Shown piece by piece: positions 12,731 through 25,095 of a stretch of 64,000 bases of DNA. Below the pieces are notes generated by a model, which searched no databases, was not told the origin of the DNA, and saw nothing but the letters and a program-made list of their open reading frames with translations. Positions within the stretch are counted from its first letter, which is position 1; the number at the start of each line of letters is the position of its first letter. Both the position numbers and the translations under genes were made by a program. Where the stretch lies: assembly GCA_964035545.1 (NCBI GenBank), contig OZ037768.1:7555241-7619240 (forward strand). The letters are read 5' to 3'. The DNA comes from Bugula neritina. Taxonomy: Eukaryota > Bryozoa > Gymnolaemata > Cheilostomatida > Bugulidae.

Positions 12731-15108
12731 TTGAGTTGGATTATATTATTATAATACAGAACAAAGTCATGTTTAACAAATTATTTAAATTAGTTCAACT
12801 TGTTGTAGTGTCTGCGTCTTTTTACTAACTCAATATTTATCAAGCTAGTCAGTCAGCTTTGAGAATTGATACAATAAAAGGATATTGACAACAAGTGAGC
12901 TGATGGTTTCAAAATTAAAAGAAATGCATGCGTTACCGTTACTGATACTTGACATTTCTCTACGGCAGATAGTTTGCCCATAGTTATTTTCTCATCTTTA
13001 TAGAAACCAATACTATTGTAATTAAATGGGTAGAAGCAATAGGACTTGGCTGTCATGTAAGTGCTAAATTAGCTGAGTTTAAACAAAACTTTATAAGCTT
13101 TACCAGCATTGGTGATGTTCTGCAGTTTTTCAGTAGCAGGAATAATAAACTAACAGAATATGCATGACTTTGTAACACAATGTAAGGATTTTTTAGTTTT
13201 AGCAATTAAAACTACATGGTACTGTCCTATCAGTTTTATAAGAGTAACTGATCAACTAATATATTATATGGGCCAACCCAACAGTATGTATTTGTGGATG
13301 TATACCCAATTAACCTAGTGAAATGTAAGGCATTTTATTAAAGTTAAATAAATGCTATTTTATTATAAAAAATACACAACTATAATAGGGCAATCAAGGA
13401 AATTGGTAGCCAGCATGCCTTAATCACCGTGGTGCAGTTGTTACAGTATTATTATGACGTTAACTCCTTCTGCAGGTAAATGTTGAGTAGTTTTTTTATT
13501 TAGTTTTTTGGTCTAAATGAATTTTTATTCTTCTGTTAGGGTTTGTGTTTGAAATGCAGTTAGTTTGAAGGTGAAACACATTTAGACCTACTCTAGGTGG
13601 TTTCATTTTACAACTACTTTTAGGCCAATGCTTTCAAATAAAGAAGAACCTGTTTTAGCATGTTTGCATAAATTGGTGTCATTTTTGTGGTGGGTGACAA
13701 GGTGGTTTGTCTAAATAATAGGTAGTTTGTTATGCCATAGTCATTATTTCTTTAAAACTAAAAGTTTATATGTATAATAATGATTAGTTTTTTGTAGACC
13801 TTCTTGTTCTAATTGTATATATAATATATATAAATTTACTAGTGGAAGTTTAGAGCCATGTTAATTGTTACATAATTAGTAACTCTGTGAAGATTGAAAT
13901 AGCAGCTTCATCATTCATTCTAGATACACTTTGTTTCCAATTGAACCATTCTTATTCACTAGTTTCTACAGAACTGGTTATTCTCAATCATTGATAACAA
14001 AAAAACTTAGTAGTTTATTTTTCTAATAAAAAACTCTTATATAGCGGAATCAGTTTTCATCATTTTTTAAATAGACCTGTACTCAAAATTCGCCACCTAT
14101 ACCTTGAATTTTTTCTTTTCCCAATACTTCATATAGCTGTAAGACTGTAAGAATAGCTCCCTGCAGCAAATAGGATATTGTATTGTTTGCAGGTTATATC
14201 AAAGTTATAGCAATTAAACTGAGTTATTTATTTCACTGTCTGAGTCAGTCTAGTGTTGCCAACAGACGTGTTTTCAGCTTTTAAAGATGTATCAAGTTCT
14301 GATTCAGTTTGCATACTTCCCATCTATAATACTTGCATATCAATTTTTAACTCTAGCAAAACAGTAGACCATAGCCTACCCACTGACTGTGATATATTCA
14401 CTGTCTTTTATTCGAATGATATTCTGCTAAAACCCATCAAATGTTCAACAAAGTTTATTATAACAACATGTCTTGTTACTCAATGTATTTATTACCTTAC
14501 TTATAAGGAATATTGTATTTTAACTTTTGTAAAAAAATAAAAATAGGTTATGCTCATTTTTATATACGATGCAGTTGTGGCAATTATTGTTGAATGCTTT
14601 TAGTATGCTACATTTGGCCATTATCTTTTAATGTATAATTTATGTGCAATAAATACCCCAAAAACTAAAACTAAAAGGTTTTATATTTATTTAGAGCAGA
14701 AATTAGTATAATTACTACAATCTGTAACAGCCTCACTAACGAACAAAAGATGGAATGACATAGTTCTCATTGGCTATTCTTTAAAGCATTGAAATGAAGG
14801 TGATGTGCAGTGATATGGTACTAAACTCTTGTAATTTGTTAACAAGCGATTTGTTATATAATAAACAAATTAATTATTTACAACTTGCAAAATTGTATAA
14901 TCAAAAATATTTTTAATTGAGTAGCTAAAACAGCAACATTTTTCAAATATGGTAATAATCATGCATCACCTAGACAACAATTGTTCACTCACCCATTGTT
15001 GTTCAAAACGTTGGCTGAGCATTTCATGTTTGATAGAGAAAATACTTAGCTGATTTTCTTGATATTGCTATTTGCTGCTTACAAAGCTGTTACTCGTGTA
15101 AACTAATT
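12731..15108. other. Gene-poor stretch before the repeat-exon gene
   Basis: AT-rich sequence with no supported exon. A 95-codon + strand open frame at 14253-14540 has no motif, no splice partner and composition like its surroundings. The promoter and any 5' UTR exons of the gene starting at 15109 should lie here, but I see no convincing core element. Confidence 0.5.
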
Positions 15109-18100
15109 ATGTCTGAGAGAATTCCTACGGTCACTTCATCTAACCTGGAGGCTTCTTCCAGAGCCCCTACTCCATGCTCTGAAGCTGATGTCATCGAGGA
15201 AAGCATTGTGCGACTTCCCTCGCCAAAGGAGATGGCTTTTGAGACTTCGGAGAACATTCTCTTTGAGAAACTGCCTCTTGTTTCCAGTGGTATGAATATT
15301 CATTAATGCTTCTTTGTAAAGTTTAAAACATGTATTTCTATATTTTTAATTGGTATACCGTAGGTATTTAGTTGTGCAACCAAATCTTTAGAAATTTCTA
15401 GTATTTGCTTTGAATATATATATACCCAGCGGTTTTTGTATTTCTCGGGTATTTTAAAAAATCTTTCAAATAATTTATTTTATAATTTGCGTGTGCAATG
15501 AAACTTTACACACACTTCGCTGCCAAATTCACTCCTGTGAAGGTCTTATATGTGTTTTCAAAACAAGCTAGTGATTCAGCCAAATTTCAGCAAAAATCTG
15601 CACTAGTTTGCCTTCTGCTTTTTCAATGGGAAGTAATTTGTTCTAATAAATATAAGAGGTGCTCCAGAGCTTAAGTAGGGGAGCTGATGATCCATAGGTA
15701 GTGTCTCTTTAGGCTCTCATGTCTTGCATCTTTGGGCTTACTTTTCTGATCCACAAAAGTTAGCCCACTCATTCATGTCTGCCATTTTCACCAACATAGG
15801 TTGACTGGTGTATAAGTAGACCCATTAATTTAGACCTCGAAGCACTAATTAATTTGGTTTAGTTGAATCAGCACTATGGAAAGCTTTGGTGCATTAATTT
15901 TGTATGTGATCTTGACAAGCCTGGGGCTCCAGTCTTTACTACAGGGACTTACAGGCTCAATTGGCACTCAAACCTGCAAGGTCTCAGCTCTAACTCTAAC
16001 TACCTTATAAACTGACCTTGGTTGTTTCAGCAAACTCCACCAATTAGCCCCAAAAGGCTAGCAGCTTCTGCTTGTCTTCCAGGGGTGGATAATGCCAATC
16101 TTCTCATAATTATCAATAATAATTAGCTTCTGGTGACTGCTTTAGGTATAATCCTTTGCCCTGATCAAACAATTCTTCTGTGGAGAGTTTATTCTCTGCC
16201 ATTGTCCATCTCTTTTTTCTTTGCCAGTCTATCTGTCAAATTTGGTGTTTATTTTGTAATAATCATGTGCGTGCGTGCGTGTGCTACTTATGATAGCTTA
16301 ACTTTAAATAAACAGAACATTAGCTTAGAAACTGTTCTAGGCAAATGACATGAGCCAATAAACTCTAAAGACTTTCCACATTTTATTCGAATCTGATTTT
16401 GCATTTACATCTTCAACCAGTTTCATTACATTTATATTTTTGTTTGATTTTAATAGTGCAAGTATTTTATACTATATATATTGGAGTCATTAATTTACAA
16501 TGTTGTAGCTGAAGGTGAAAAGAGTGCTGAAGTGCAAGATTCTAAGGCTGGGAGAAGCAAAGTGTAAGTATAATTATATGTAATATATTCTTTAATATCT
16601 GATTGCTACTTTTTACTCCATAAGCTGTATTTAAGCATGCTTTAGCTAGTATGGAAAGGCTTTTAATAATTTGCTGCAGGAATGCACTCAAGAGAAGAAT
16701 GCAGAATGCGAAGGAGTTTGGCGATGAGCTTGAGAAGAGCCAATCGTTTGAGGAAGATTCCGATGTTTCTGAAGAGAAACCTGTAACACCTGTGTTGTCT
16801 AATGGTGAGCAGAATATATATCTGTCTAAAAGCTCATCCAATTTTATAGCCACTATCCCTGTGAGAACCCCTGATGGAAAGGGCTCTTTTAATCTGGCTG
16901 AAGACTGTTCAGATGAGGCACATTCAGAAACAATTATGATATTCCGAACATCACCAATAACCTTTACTGGGATTCTGAACCCATGACCTCATGTTTACTA
17001 AGCCAACCTCTACCACCTAGAACATGGCTGCTCTCTCAGAATATATGCTTTCATAGTATATGGTTAAACTTTAAACATATAATAATCGTTTTATAATCTT
17101 TTGAGTAAGTAGAAAATATGTTTCTTACTAAAAACGGCTTGCCTTGTGATACTGTAATAATTGTATGAACTGCATAAGGAAGTTTATTATTTGGCTTTTC
17201 TTGCAGAAGAAGGCTGCACCAAGAGCTCTGCTCAGGGCAAGCAGTGAGTATGCGTATAGGTTACTTGGTATGGTAAACTCTATAATTTAGTATAAGTTTC
17301 GAGTTATGGTATGCTTTGCTATATATAAGATGCAGTATATTTTGTTTAAAAATTTGCATATATGCAAAAAAATAAATATTTCGCACCAGTTGTAAAACTA
17401 TTTTTTCGTTGTTCATCTCGTTTCATTTCGTTCTAGCAGAAGTGTGCTGAAAAGCAGATTGGGAAAAGCCATGCAGTTTGGAGAAGAAGTGAAGAGGAAT
17501 GTGAATGATAATGATGCTGTGCCCAAAACTGACCAACTGATGGCCAGTGACAATGTTACTATGTCTCCATCTAGCACTAGCCCTATGAAGGATGCCTTAC
17601 TTGAAAGTACGGTTGTAATTTTAATATTGTAATAATTGGTTTGTTTTATGTTGTTCAGGGAAGTTTGTGAGTTTTAGTTCTGTCTCGTTCATCATATTAT
17701 CATTTCCTTCTGTTTAAATTAAACTTTTACATTACAAAATGGTGCGCGAAACTGGGGAGAAAAAAAGAAATTTGTAGCTACATAAACAAAAGTAATTCAA
17801 CTCATAAATTAAGTAATAGAACTTTGAGGAATCATTTTTTTCATCCTTCACAATTCATCCTGCATCATGGTCAAATTTGTAGTGTTTCTATTTATAGTAT
17901 ATTTGCACCGCATCACTTTAAAATTTGATACGTGCATAATGAAAGAAAGTTTATGTTAAAAACATAAAGCAAATAATTGTGTGGATCTGTAACTTGTGGT
18001 AATTTGAAATATAGTACTTTGTAGATGATGAAACTGTTAAAATATTAAAATGACGTTTTAAAAAATTGTATATTTTATAGAGAGCGCATCAAAAGCTTTC

Positions 18101-21100
18101 ATTGCGTCTAAGAAGGAAACTAGTTGTGGAGAATCTAAGATGTGAGTTTGGCATACTTTATTGTAATTTTTTCAATTGTTCAATTGACTCAGACACTTAA
18201 TGATGCATATAAAGATTTTCCATGTCATTTCATTGTGAAATACTTCCAAGTCCAATTATTCTGCGGTACTTGCTGCAGGAGTGAGTCACAACACGAATTG
18301 ATGACAGAGTTGAATGAGCAAGAACCAATCAAAGATCTGATTGCTGATGCAGAGATGGAAGATGATGCAGAAATTCCCGAGGAGATTGTTACCATTTCCT
18401 CCAAGACTGCTAAACCTCTAGAGCTATCGCATGCTTTAAATGGTAAAACTTTAACTTCCATATTGGTAAGAAATAATAAAGGTGTTGCTGCTGTATTGGC
18501 ATTGTAACTAATAATGTAGCTTTTAACTGCATTAAGCTTTGGTATGTATTTCAATTTCTCACAATCCCAATGTATCCAGATGTGAAAAGCAACAAGAGAG
18601 TTGCTTCGGCCAGAGTGGGTAGACTGAGACCACTCAGGAAATTGTCCAACGATGTGAAGTTGGAAGATGATGCAGAAATCCTTGAAGATACCATGGACAT
18701 CTCTCCTAAGACTGTTAAGCCTGTAGAGCTCTCACCTGTTTATAATGGTATAACTTTACTTTTTATTCTTTATTTTATAACAAATAGCAAATCATTTTGT
18801 TATTGTAATTAACTGTTCTGAATTTATGTATATGTTTCATATTTACTGAAAGAGTTTGAATGTATCCAGATGTGAAAAGCAACAAGAGAGTTGCTTCAGC
18901 CAGAGTGGGTAGACTGAGACCACTCAGGAAATTGTCCAACGATATCGAGATGGAAGATGATTCAGAGATTCCTGAAGAGATCATGGACATCTCTCCTAAG
19001 ACTGCTAAACCTGTAGAGCTCTCACCTGTTTCAAAAGGTGTCATTTTAATTTTTATGCTGTATTTATTAAAAAAGATTTTGTTGTTGCATTGGTGTTGTA
19101 ACTTATCTTACTTTATATTTCATAGCCAGTGAGTGGTTGTTGGGGCACCACAAATGAGTTGAAAAGCTCCCCCCAATTCTCCCACCACCCCCCCCCCCCC
19201 CCCCGACTGCCGGCCTTTCACTTTTCTCCAGATAGTGTTGAGAGTAATATGGTCTACTCTTGGACATTGTCTTTACAACGTTTCCTCTACTTTCTTTATC
19301 CTTGACTTTCTGATATCATCCTTTGAATAATGGTGTTTTCAAGGTCATGTGATCTTGTAATATGCTCATACCATTTCAGTTTAAGTGAGGAGGTTATTAT
19401 AGCATGCAAAGCCCTTTAGATTTGGTTTGGAACTAGCTTCTTCATTTGTCTGTATGGTATTTTTGTATAACGTGAAAAATGTTTGGTACCATCTTATTTC
19501 CAAGGCTTAATTGAAGGTCAGCTGTGAGCCCAATCAGTTGGATAAAGAAGGCTGATGTCAAAAGAATTGCAGTAGTCTGATTTTGTGCTTGCTGATAGTT
19601 TTGTCTTTCCAGGTGATGAAAGTCCTTATCACTAGTTTGTGGTCACTTTCTATGTCTCCCATTCAAAAGGTTCTGGTTTTGGCAATATTGATATTCTTTA
19701 CCATAATGTAATCCATTCAGGGTGATGTTCTAAGTCTATTTCTTATGTGTAAACAGACAAGTTTGATTGCCAGAATGAGGCTGTGAACTCCAAAAGTCAT
19801 AATCCATTGTCATTGGTTGTTGGTGTAGCTAATAATGTAATCAGTGTTTTTGAACTTAGGTGTGTATTTCACTTGTCCTGAATAAGTTTTAATGTATCTA
19901 GGTGTGAAAAGCAACAACAGAGTTGCTTCAGCCAAGATGGGTAAGCTGAGACCACTCAAGAAGTTGCCCAACCGTGTGAAGTTCGAAGATGATTCGGAAA
20001 TCATCGAAGAGATCATGGACATTTCCCCTAAGGCTACCAAGCCTCTAGAGCTCTCGCCTGTTTCCAATGGTATAATCTTACTTTTAATTTTTTTTGTTTC
20101 TGCGTTGGCATTGTAACTAAGAATAATTGTAATTAAATGCTTTGAACTTATGTATGTATCTCATATTTACTGAAAGAGTTTGAATGTATCCAGATGTGAG
20201 AAGCAACAAGAGAGTTGCTTCAGCCAGAGTGGGTAGACTGAGACCACTCAGGAAATTGTCCAACGATGTGGAGTTGGAAGATGATGCAGAAATCTTTGAA
20301 GAGATCATGGAAATCTCTCCTAAGGCTGCTAAACCTGTAGAGCTCTCACCTGTTTCTAATGGTATATATAACTTTACTTTCTATTTTTTATAAAAAATAA
20401 AAAAGAATTTGTTGCTACATTAGCAGTGTAACTAATCATTGTAATTAACTTTTTTGAAATTATGTACTTATTTCATGTTTTCTGAAAGATTCTTAATGTA
20501 TCCAGATGTGAGGATTAACAAGAGAGTTACTTCAGCCAGAGTGGGTAAACTGAGGCCACTCAAAGAATTGTCCAACGATGTGGAGGTGGAAGAGGATGCA
20601 GAAATCCCAGAGGAGATTGTTAACATATCTTCTAAGACTGCCAAATCTCTAGAACTCTCGCATGTCTCTAAGGGTATGTCTTAACTTTTTATTTTTTATA
20701 AGAAATAAAAAAATTGTTGCCAAATGGTGGTGCATAATAACTTAGAAACTTAGTTCACTTAAACTCTAAATTAAATGTTTGTAATTCGATATTAAACTTA
20801 CTTTTACAGAGCGAGTCCTTATGTATCCAGATGTGAGGCGCAACAAGAGAGTTGATTCAGCAAGATCGAGGCAGTAAGCCTGTTTTAAATTATTTATTTT
20901 AGTATCTTTAGGTTAACATCTTCAGCTAGTTGGCTAATTAGTAAGTTACTGAAAGTTAAAAAAGGATTTAACAATTCACCCTTTTCCTTATATATGTTTT
21001 TGCATACAGCCGGTATAAGTAATTGAAATTGTGATTTTTATAACAATGAAATTGTGGTGGTTACAACAATAGACTCACTATAAACCACACCCATCATTTT

Positions 21101-22648
21101 ATAGATTTTAAATATAAAACTTGCATGTGCATGCTTTTATTAAAACCTATGTTTATTGTTATCAAATATGTATGCATGCTACCCAATAATACGATGTCTG
21201 GTAAAATATACTAGCTTTGGCTAATTTCTGTTTCTTAGCGCCACATACGGTAGTAATACTAATGATAAAATGTTGTATCTTAGGAAAGTAAAGCCCATTC
21301 ACAAGATGAATTCTGATATTGCTACAATACCAGAGGAAAAGGATGTACTCTCTGAAAGTCCTTGGTCTTGTAAGCATCACATAATTTTTCTTTTTACAGA
21401 GTAAATTGCTGAAATATAATTACTGAAACATTGCTTAGCTCTGTTGTGTGTGACTATGAAACAATGTTGTCTGGTAAATTCCGTAAAACTGAAATATACT
21501 GATAGGCAAATGCAGAAATGACTAAAATGAGCTGTATACATGATCTGTGAATTTTTGTTAAGAGTTGTAACGTATTTAATTCTAGCTGACAGTCCATTGA
21601 GAGTGTCCTCGGCAAGCATAACCAGTACTAGGACACCTGACATGTAAGCACTTTTATTATATTCAAAGAATTGTAACAACTGCTGTTATTTATTATGTAC
21701 AATAATGTCTGTATACTTTAAATAAAGTTTCTAAAAAGATGCAGCTTTTTTAAATTGTGAAGTTATTTATTTTATTGCAAAATTAACTGCGCATCACCTG
21801 TTGCTTGTTTTCACAGAAATAATATTATCCAGATGCTCATTGTGACACTGTTTTTGCTTTTAGTAAACCTAGTGATGTTCTTAGAAGTCCTACACCAATT
21901 GATATGGACACCACATGGCTTAGTAAACAGGAGAATGCAACCATAACAAGAATATCTCCTTCTATAAATTCCATAGATGGTAGAGAAGATGGCCACCAGG
22001 TCAAAACAAGTAATGCAGTGAAACCAAACACCAATTTTCAGAGTAAGATTAACTATTAATGTTTTGACTTTTTTACACACCTGTATTTTTATACCACAGA
22101 AATATTATTATGACAGTTTAAATCTTTTCTAGCTTCTGATATTTATATATTAGTTGAAAATATTATTTTCAAAATCGGTGCTTTTAAGTGCCCTTTGCCG
22201 CCTGCTTATGTTATTTGTTTTTACATATTTTTAGAAGTAAATAAAAGCATTTTCTTGCATTTAAAAGACATTCAAACTTCAATTTTAAAATACGTTAAAA
22301 TTGAACGGCAAGGCTAATCATATAAAATATATACATGCTTTAGTATTTTTTCTATTCTCACTTATCTCCGCTTTGTCCTGTTCAGGTAGCGGGATATACA
22401 TGCTTTAGTATATTCTTCGTAAATGTTGATACATTTATTTTTGTTTATTAGGTTCTGGGGATCTTGAAATTATTGGTAAAAGTGTTCTTTCTAAACCTTT
22501 CCCCCCACAAAGACAGGCCAATAAATACTTGCAACAGCCTTACATTCCACGACCACCAAAAAATGCAGAAGTAAACACTGTTGCTAAAGCTAACCGTGAA
22601 GCTTTGAAAGCGATTAGACTGAAAAGAATGAAAAGGCAGGCAAAGTGA
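15109..22648 (+). CDS. Unrecognised 731-residue charged protein with duplicated-exon repeat core
   Basis: Seventeen coding exons join in frame: 15109-15289, 16509-16563, 16680-16804, 17207-17243, 17437-17606, 18081-18141, 18279-18442, 18580-18747, 18870-19037, 19902-20069, 20194-20361, 20506-20673, 20831-20873, 21284-21369, 21586-21643, 21864-22042, 22452-22648. I do not recognise the family. The N-terminus is Ser/Thr/Glu-rich with SP sites. Two related basic segments (LKRRMQNAKEFGDE in exon 3, LKSRLGKAMQFGEE in exon 5) look like a short internal repeat. The core has five 56-residue repeats; each has a basic half (RVGRLRPLRKLSN), an acidic half (EDDAEI.EE) and MDISPKTAKPVELSPV. The C-terminus is basic (AIRLKRMKRQAK), a plausible nuclear signal. 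Frequent SP and SPK sites suggest proline-directed phosphorylation, and most of it should be disordered. A nuclear or chromosome-associated role is my inference only. Confidence 0.8.
15660..16110 (-). mobile_element. Possible tRNA-derived SINE in intron 1 of the repeat-exon gene
   Basis: This block is richer in GC than the intron around it. Read on the minus strand, tagttagagtt resembles an RNA polymerase III A box, and ggtttgagtgcc, some 30 bases on, resembles a B box. That spacing is normal for a tRNA-derived SINE head. It differs from the SINE family at 16.9 and 38.9 kb. No second copy was found, so the call is tentative. Confidence 0.35.
16842..17037 (-). mobile_element. tRNA-derived SINE, copy 1
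   Basis: About 196 bases that match 38852-39046 along their whole length. In both, the + strand begins tttatag.cac/tca..atccctgtgagaa, continues cccctgatggaa, agatgaggcaca and acatcaccaat, and ends at a catgg(c/t)tgctc. The minus strand therefore starts with a tRNA-like head and is the SINE's own orientation. It lies in intron 3 of the repeat-exon gene, directly after exon 16680-16804, so the upstream open frame runs into it by chance. Confidence 0.8.
18580..20873 (+). repeat. Tandem array of 168-bp symmetric exons with their introns
   Basis: Five coding exons (18580, 18870, 19902, 20194, 20506 as starts) are each exactly 168 bases, phase 1 at both ends, and nearly identical over the first 90 bases. 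Exon 18279-18442 carries only the second half of the unit and exon 20831-20873 only the first. Introns are copied too: most begin with gtata.acttta and end with tgtatccag, giving a unit of about 290-325 bp. One intron (19038-19901) is longer because of a LINE fragment. Any full unit can be skipped or gained without changing frame. Confidence 0.92.
19130..19810 (-). mobile_element. LINE reverse-transcriptase 3' fragment (decayed)
   Basis: The minus strand encodes, with stops and frameshifts, a pattern typical of the end of RTE/jockey-like LINE ORF2: WYEHITRSHDLENTI, then IQRMISES, then K(R)RKRCKDNVQEW, matching the usual WYGHVxR...TIxQGxVxGxRxRGRxKKRWxDNI region. A C-run at about 19187-19204 lies at its edge. 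It inserted into one intron of the exon array, so it is younger than at least one duplication step. Confidence 0.7.
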
Positions 22649-24520
22649 CTTATTTTAATTTATTTATTTATTTTTATTTTAAATTATAATTTGCATATTT
22701 ATATATTATCTTAGTTTTTACCAAACTCATTTGTGAATTTTTTACGTTTATTTTTTTAGTTGAAATACCTTCTTGTTTTCCAATAGCCCAATAGTAGATT
22801 GAAGACAGCATGTGCTCAGAGATGAAAGAATAGAATGAATATCCATGTGTCTGGTGTCTGAGCGTTGGTGGGACCGGGAGGTGTGACGGGCGGTCTGATT
22901 AATATTTTCGGGGTAGGGATAACCTCCTTGATCTGTCACTTTCTTTTGCAGTCAGTACTCATCACTGGTTAGATGTTGCTATGCTTTGGCAGAGTAATGT
23001 AGTGTAGCTTAGCTTCGTGACTGACTATGAATCAGTCATTGCACACGAAATCCTACACGGCTGGTGTTTGTCTGCTGCCTGTATATTGGGGTGCTTTTCT
23101 CGCTGGGGTATCGCCGCCTGACTTATATTTTGATGGCAGATCTTGAGCGCTGAATGGTTTCATTTTCTCGTAGTCACCTTAAACATGGGTGCACAGCCTA
23201 TTTAATTCTGAACTGAGTACATGCTGAACTTCCCCTCCCATATTCCTTTACAGTTTAGTTTCATTTTAATTTTCCTTTTTTCATTGAGTTTACATCATGT
23301 AAATAAATATACAATACATTACTGCACATATAAAAATGCATTCTTTTATTGCAGCTCAATATATTATTTTAGCTTTTGTCAATTTTAAATGGTGAAACTT
23401 GAAACATCTTTCTTTGTCATAATTAATCACAACAACTCTTAGTTTCATATACAGTTTCCACTGCTAAATGAGCGGCAGTTGATGAGATCATAAATGTATT
23501 TGCTTAGCAAAAATATTTATTTAGTTGGAACTATTTAATTGACTCGATGATTTGTAATAAAAAATAATGATTAGGCTTACAAAATAAACAACAAAAGTAA
23601 TATAAAAATTTAATATAACCTATAAATTTTAAGAAATGTAAATTGATTATGTGTTGTTGCTGGAATTGGTTAATAGCTTACCTTAAATGTTAAGGGTTTG
23701 AAATGTTTGAATATAAATTAATATCACAAGCAGAAAAATACAACAAAGGTTTGCTCAACAATAATATGTTCATTCATTTGTAATGGCTAGCAAAACTCTG
23801 AGCATTTATATATAAAACATGTAAGTAGAAAAATATAAGTAGAAGCCTAAAGGATATTAGTACATTGCACAACACTTATGAAATATACAACTACAAAAAA
23901 TATGTTGATTGATCTTCAAACGCCTCAGCGATAGTCTGTGTACAAATCAAAATACAAGTATCAATCCAACAAACATTATAAATTACATCTTTCATATAAA
24001 TAAATAGGCTATGGCCACAAGGAACGGATTTCTGAACGAACCATTATCGGCAAAAAAGGCTGTTTTGTGCGGATTTCATGTCAAAATGCTGCCAAAAGTT
24101 TCTGCGGTAATGATCTAATTGGCTGATCCTTATTAAGTTTTACATTATCCTTACAAATTGTTGAGAATAGCAAGTGAGATTTCAAAATGAAAGCATGTAT
24201 GAAAGGGCAGTAAAGCTATTGGCAAATACAACAGGTTACTTGAGTTTCATTTCCACACCATATTGCATGTGGTTTCTAACATGAAATTCCGCTTCATGTG
24301 ACCCTAGTTTTAGACAGCAGCATAGCACGTTGCTGAGCAATATGCTAGAGCTATGTTACAGCTATGATGTATTTAGACTAAAAATAGATTAGCATAATCT
24401 ACATGTTACTACAAAAATACCAAATTTAATACTAGAGCTCAATACAAAAATAATTCAGCGTTTTTTAATTCTTTTCATCTAGTAGCAATGTAACTTAAAA
24501 TAAACTTTAAACAAGTCAGT
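22649..24520. other. Intergenic stretch between the repeat-exon gene and the myosin gene
   Basis: The first part should hold the 3' UTR of the + strand gene; there is no clear aataaa close to the stop. 22840-23180 is noticeably GC-richer than its surroundings and may belong to the same element as the dispersed repeat at 23185-23385. The remainder is AT-rich with no supported exon. Confidence 0.5.
23185..23385 (-). repeat. Dispersed repeat, copy B
   Basis: Reverse complement of the element at 11735-11905. Shared landmarks on the minus strand are attgagctgcaataa, gtgcagtaatgtattgta and ttatttacatga.gt.aactcaatg, and further on tgcacccatgtttaag. Similarity runs at least 150 bases. Confidence 0.7.
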
Positions 24521-24524
24521 GTCA

Positions 24525-24619
24525 GTAATGAGTTGGTTACATGTTTATTGGCACCTCGACTTTGAGGACTACGTCATCAAGATGAAATGACAAAATCAGC
24601 TCCACAGGCCATATTACAT
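24525..24619 (-). other. Candidate polyadenylated terminal exon of the myosin gene
   Basis: On the minus strand an acceptor (ggaattttacag, boundary at 24619) is followed immediately by atgtaa, then about 65 bases later by an aataaa signal (24544-24549). Exon 25215-25114 ends in phase 0 at a good donor (gtaaga), so splicing to this exon would finish the protein with Met and stop. The alternative is read-through past that donor to the stop at 25096-25098. Confidence 0.45.
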
Positions 24620-25095
24620 CTGTAAAATTCCATGTTACTCCGCCTTTACTTGTAGCTAATATAGTTTACTGGTGGCTACAATAAATAACACAGAGTACTG
24701 GCTCATTACATAAACAACAATAACTGATAGAATTATACATTTTTATTATCTTAATAAGTTACAGTAGTACATAGTTCCATATCTGTTAGAGAATATTTTA
24801 TTTAATTCTAGTCAAATGATTTAGTGTGGCTATGGCTTCAGCCAAATTGAACTAAACTAAACTATCTGCCCTCTGATTGGCTAATTTTGTGTAGTAACTT
24901 GAATAAAAGACAGAAACCCTATCAGCAAGTAAATATAAATGAGGAAAGGAGAAGTGAACACATTGTTTTTCTCACAGATTAACAAGATAATGCACACACA
25001 CCCATAGTTTAAGCAGTTGAAAAAAGCTGGTAGTGTAACCATGCTTCCAAAATAAAAGGTAAGTCACATAATGGACAAGTTAGTTAATCAATGCC

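Noticed and set aside
14253-14540. 95-codon + strand open frame
   Set aside because: No motif, no acceptor/donor continuity with a neighbour, composition like the surrounding AT-rich DNA.
16651-16986. 111-codon frame extending exon 3 of the repeat-exon gene
   Set aside because: After the donor at 16805 the frame enters a SINE; the continuation is chance.
18225-20308. Series of minus-strand frames with similar sequence (ISSGISESSSIS...)
   Set aside because: These are antisense shadows of the duplicated + strand exons and share their repetition.
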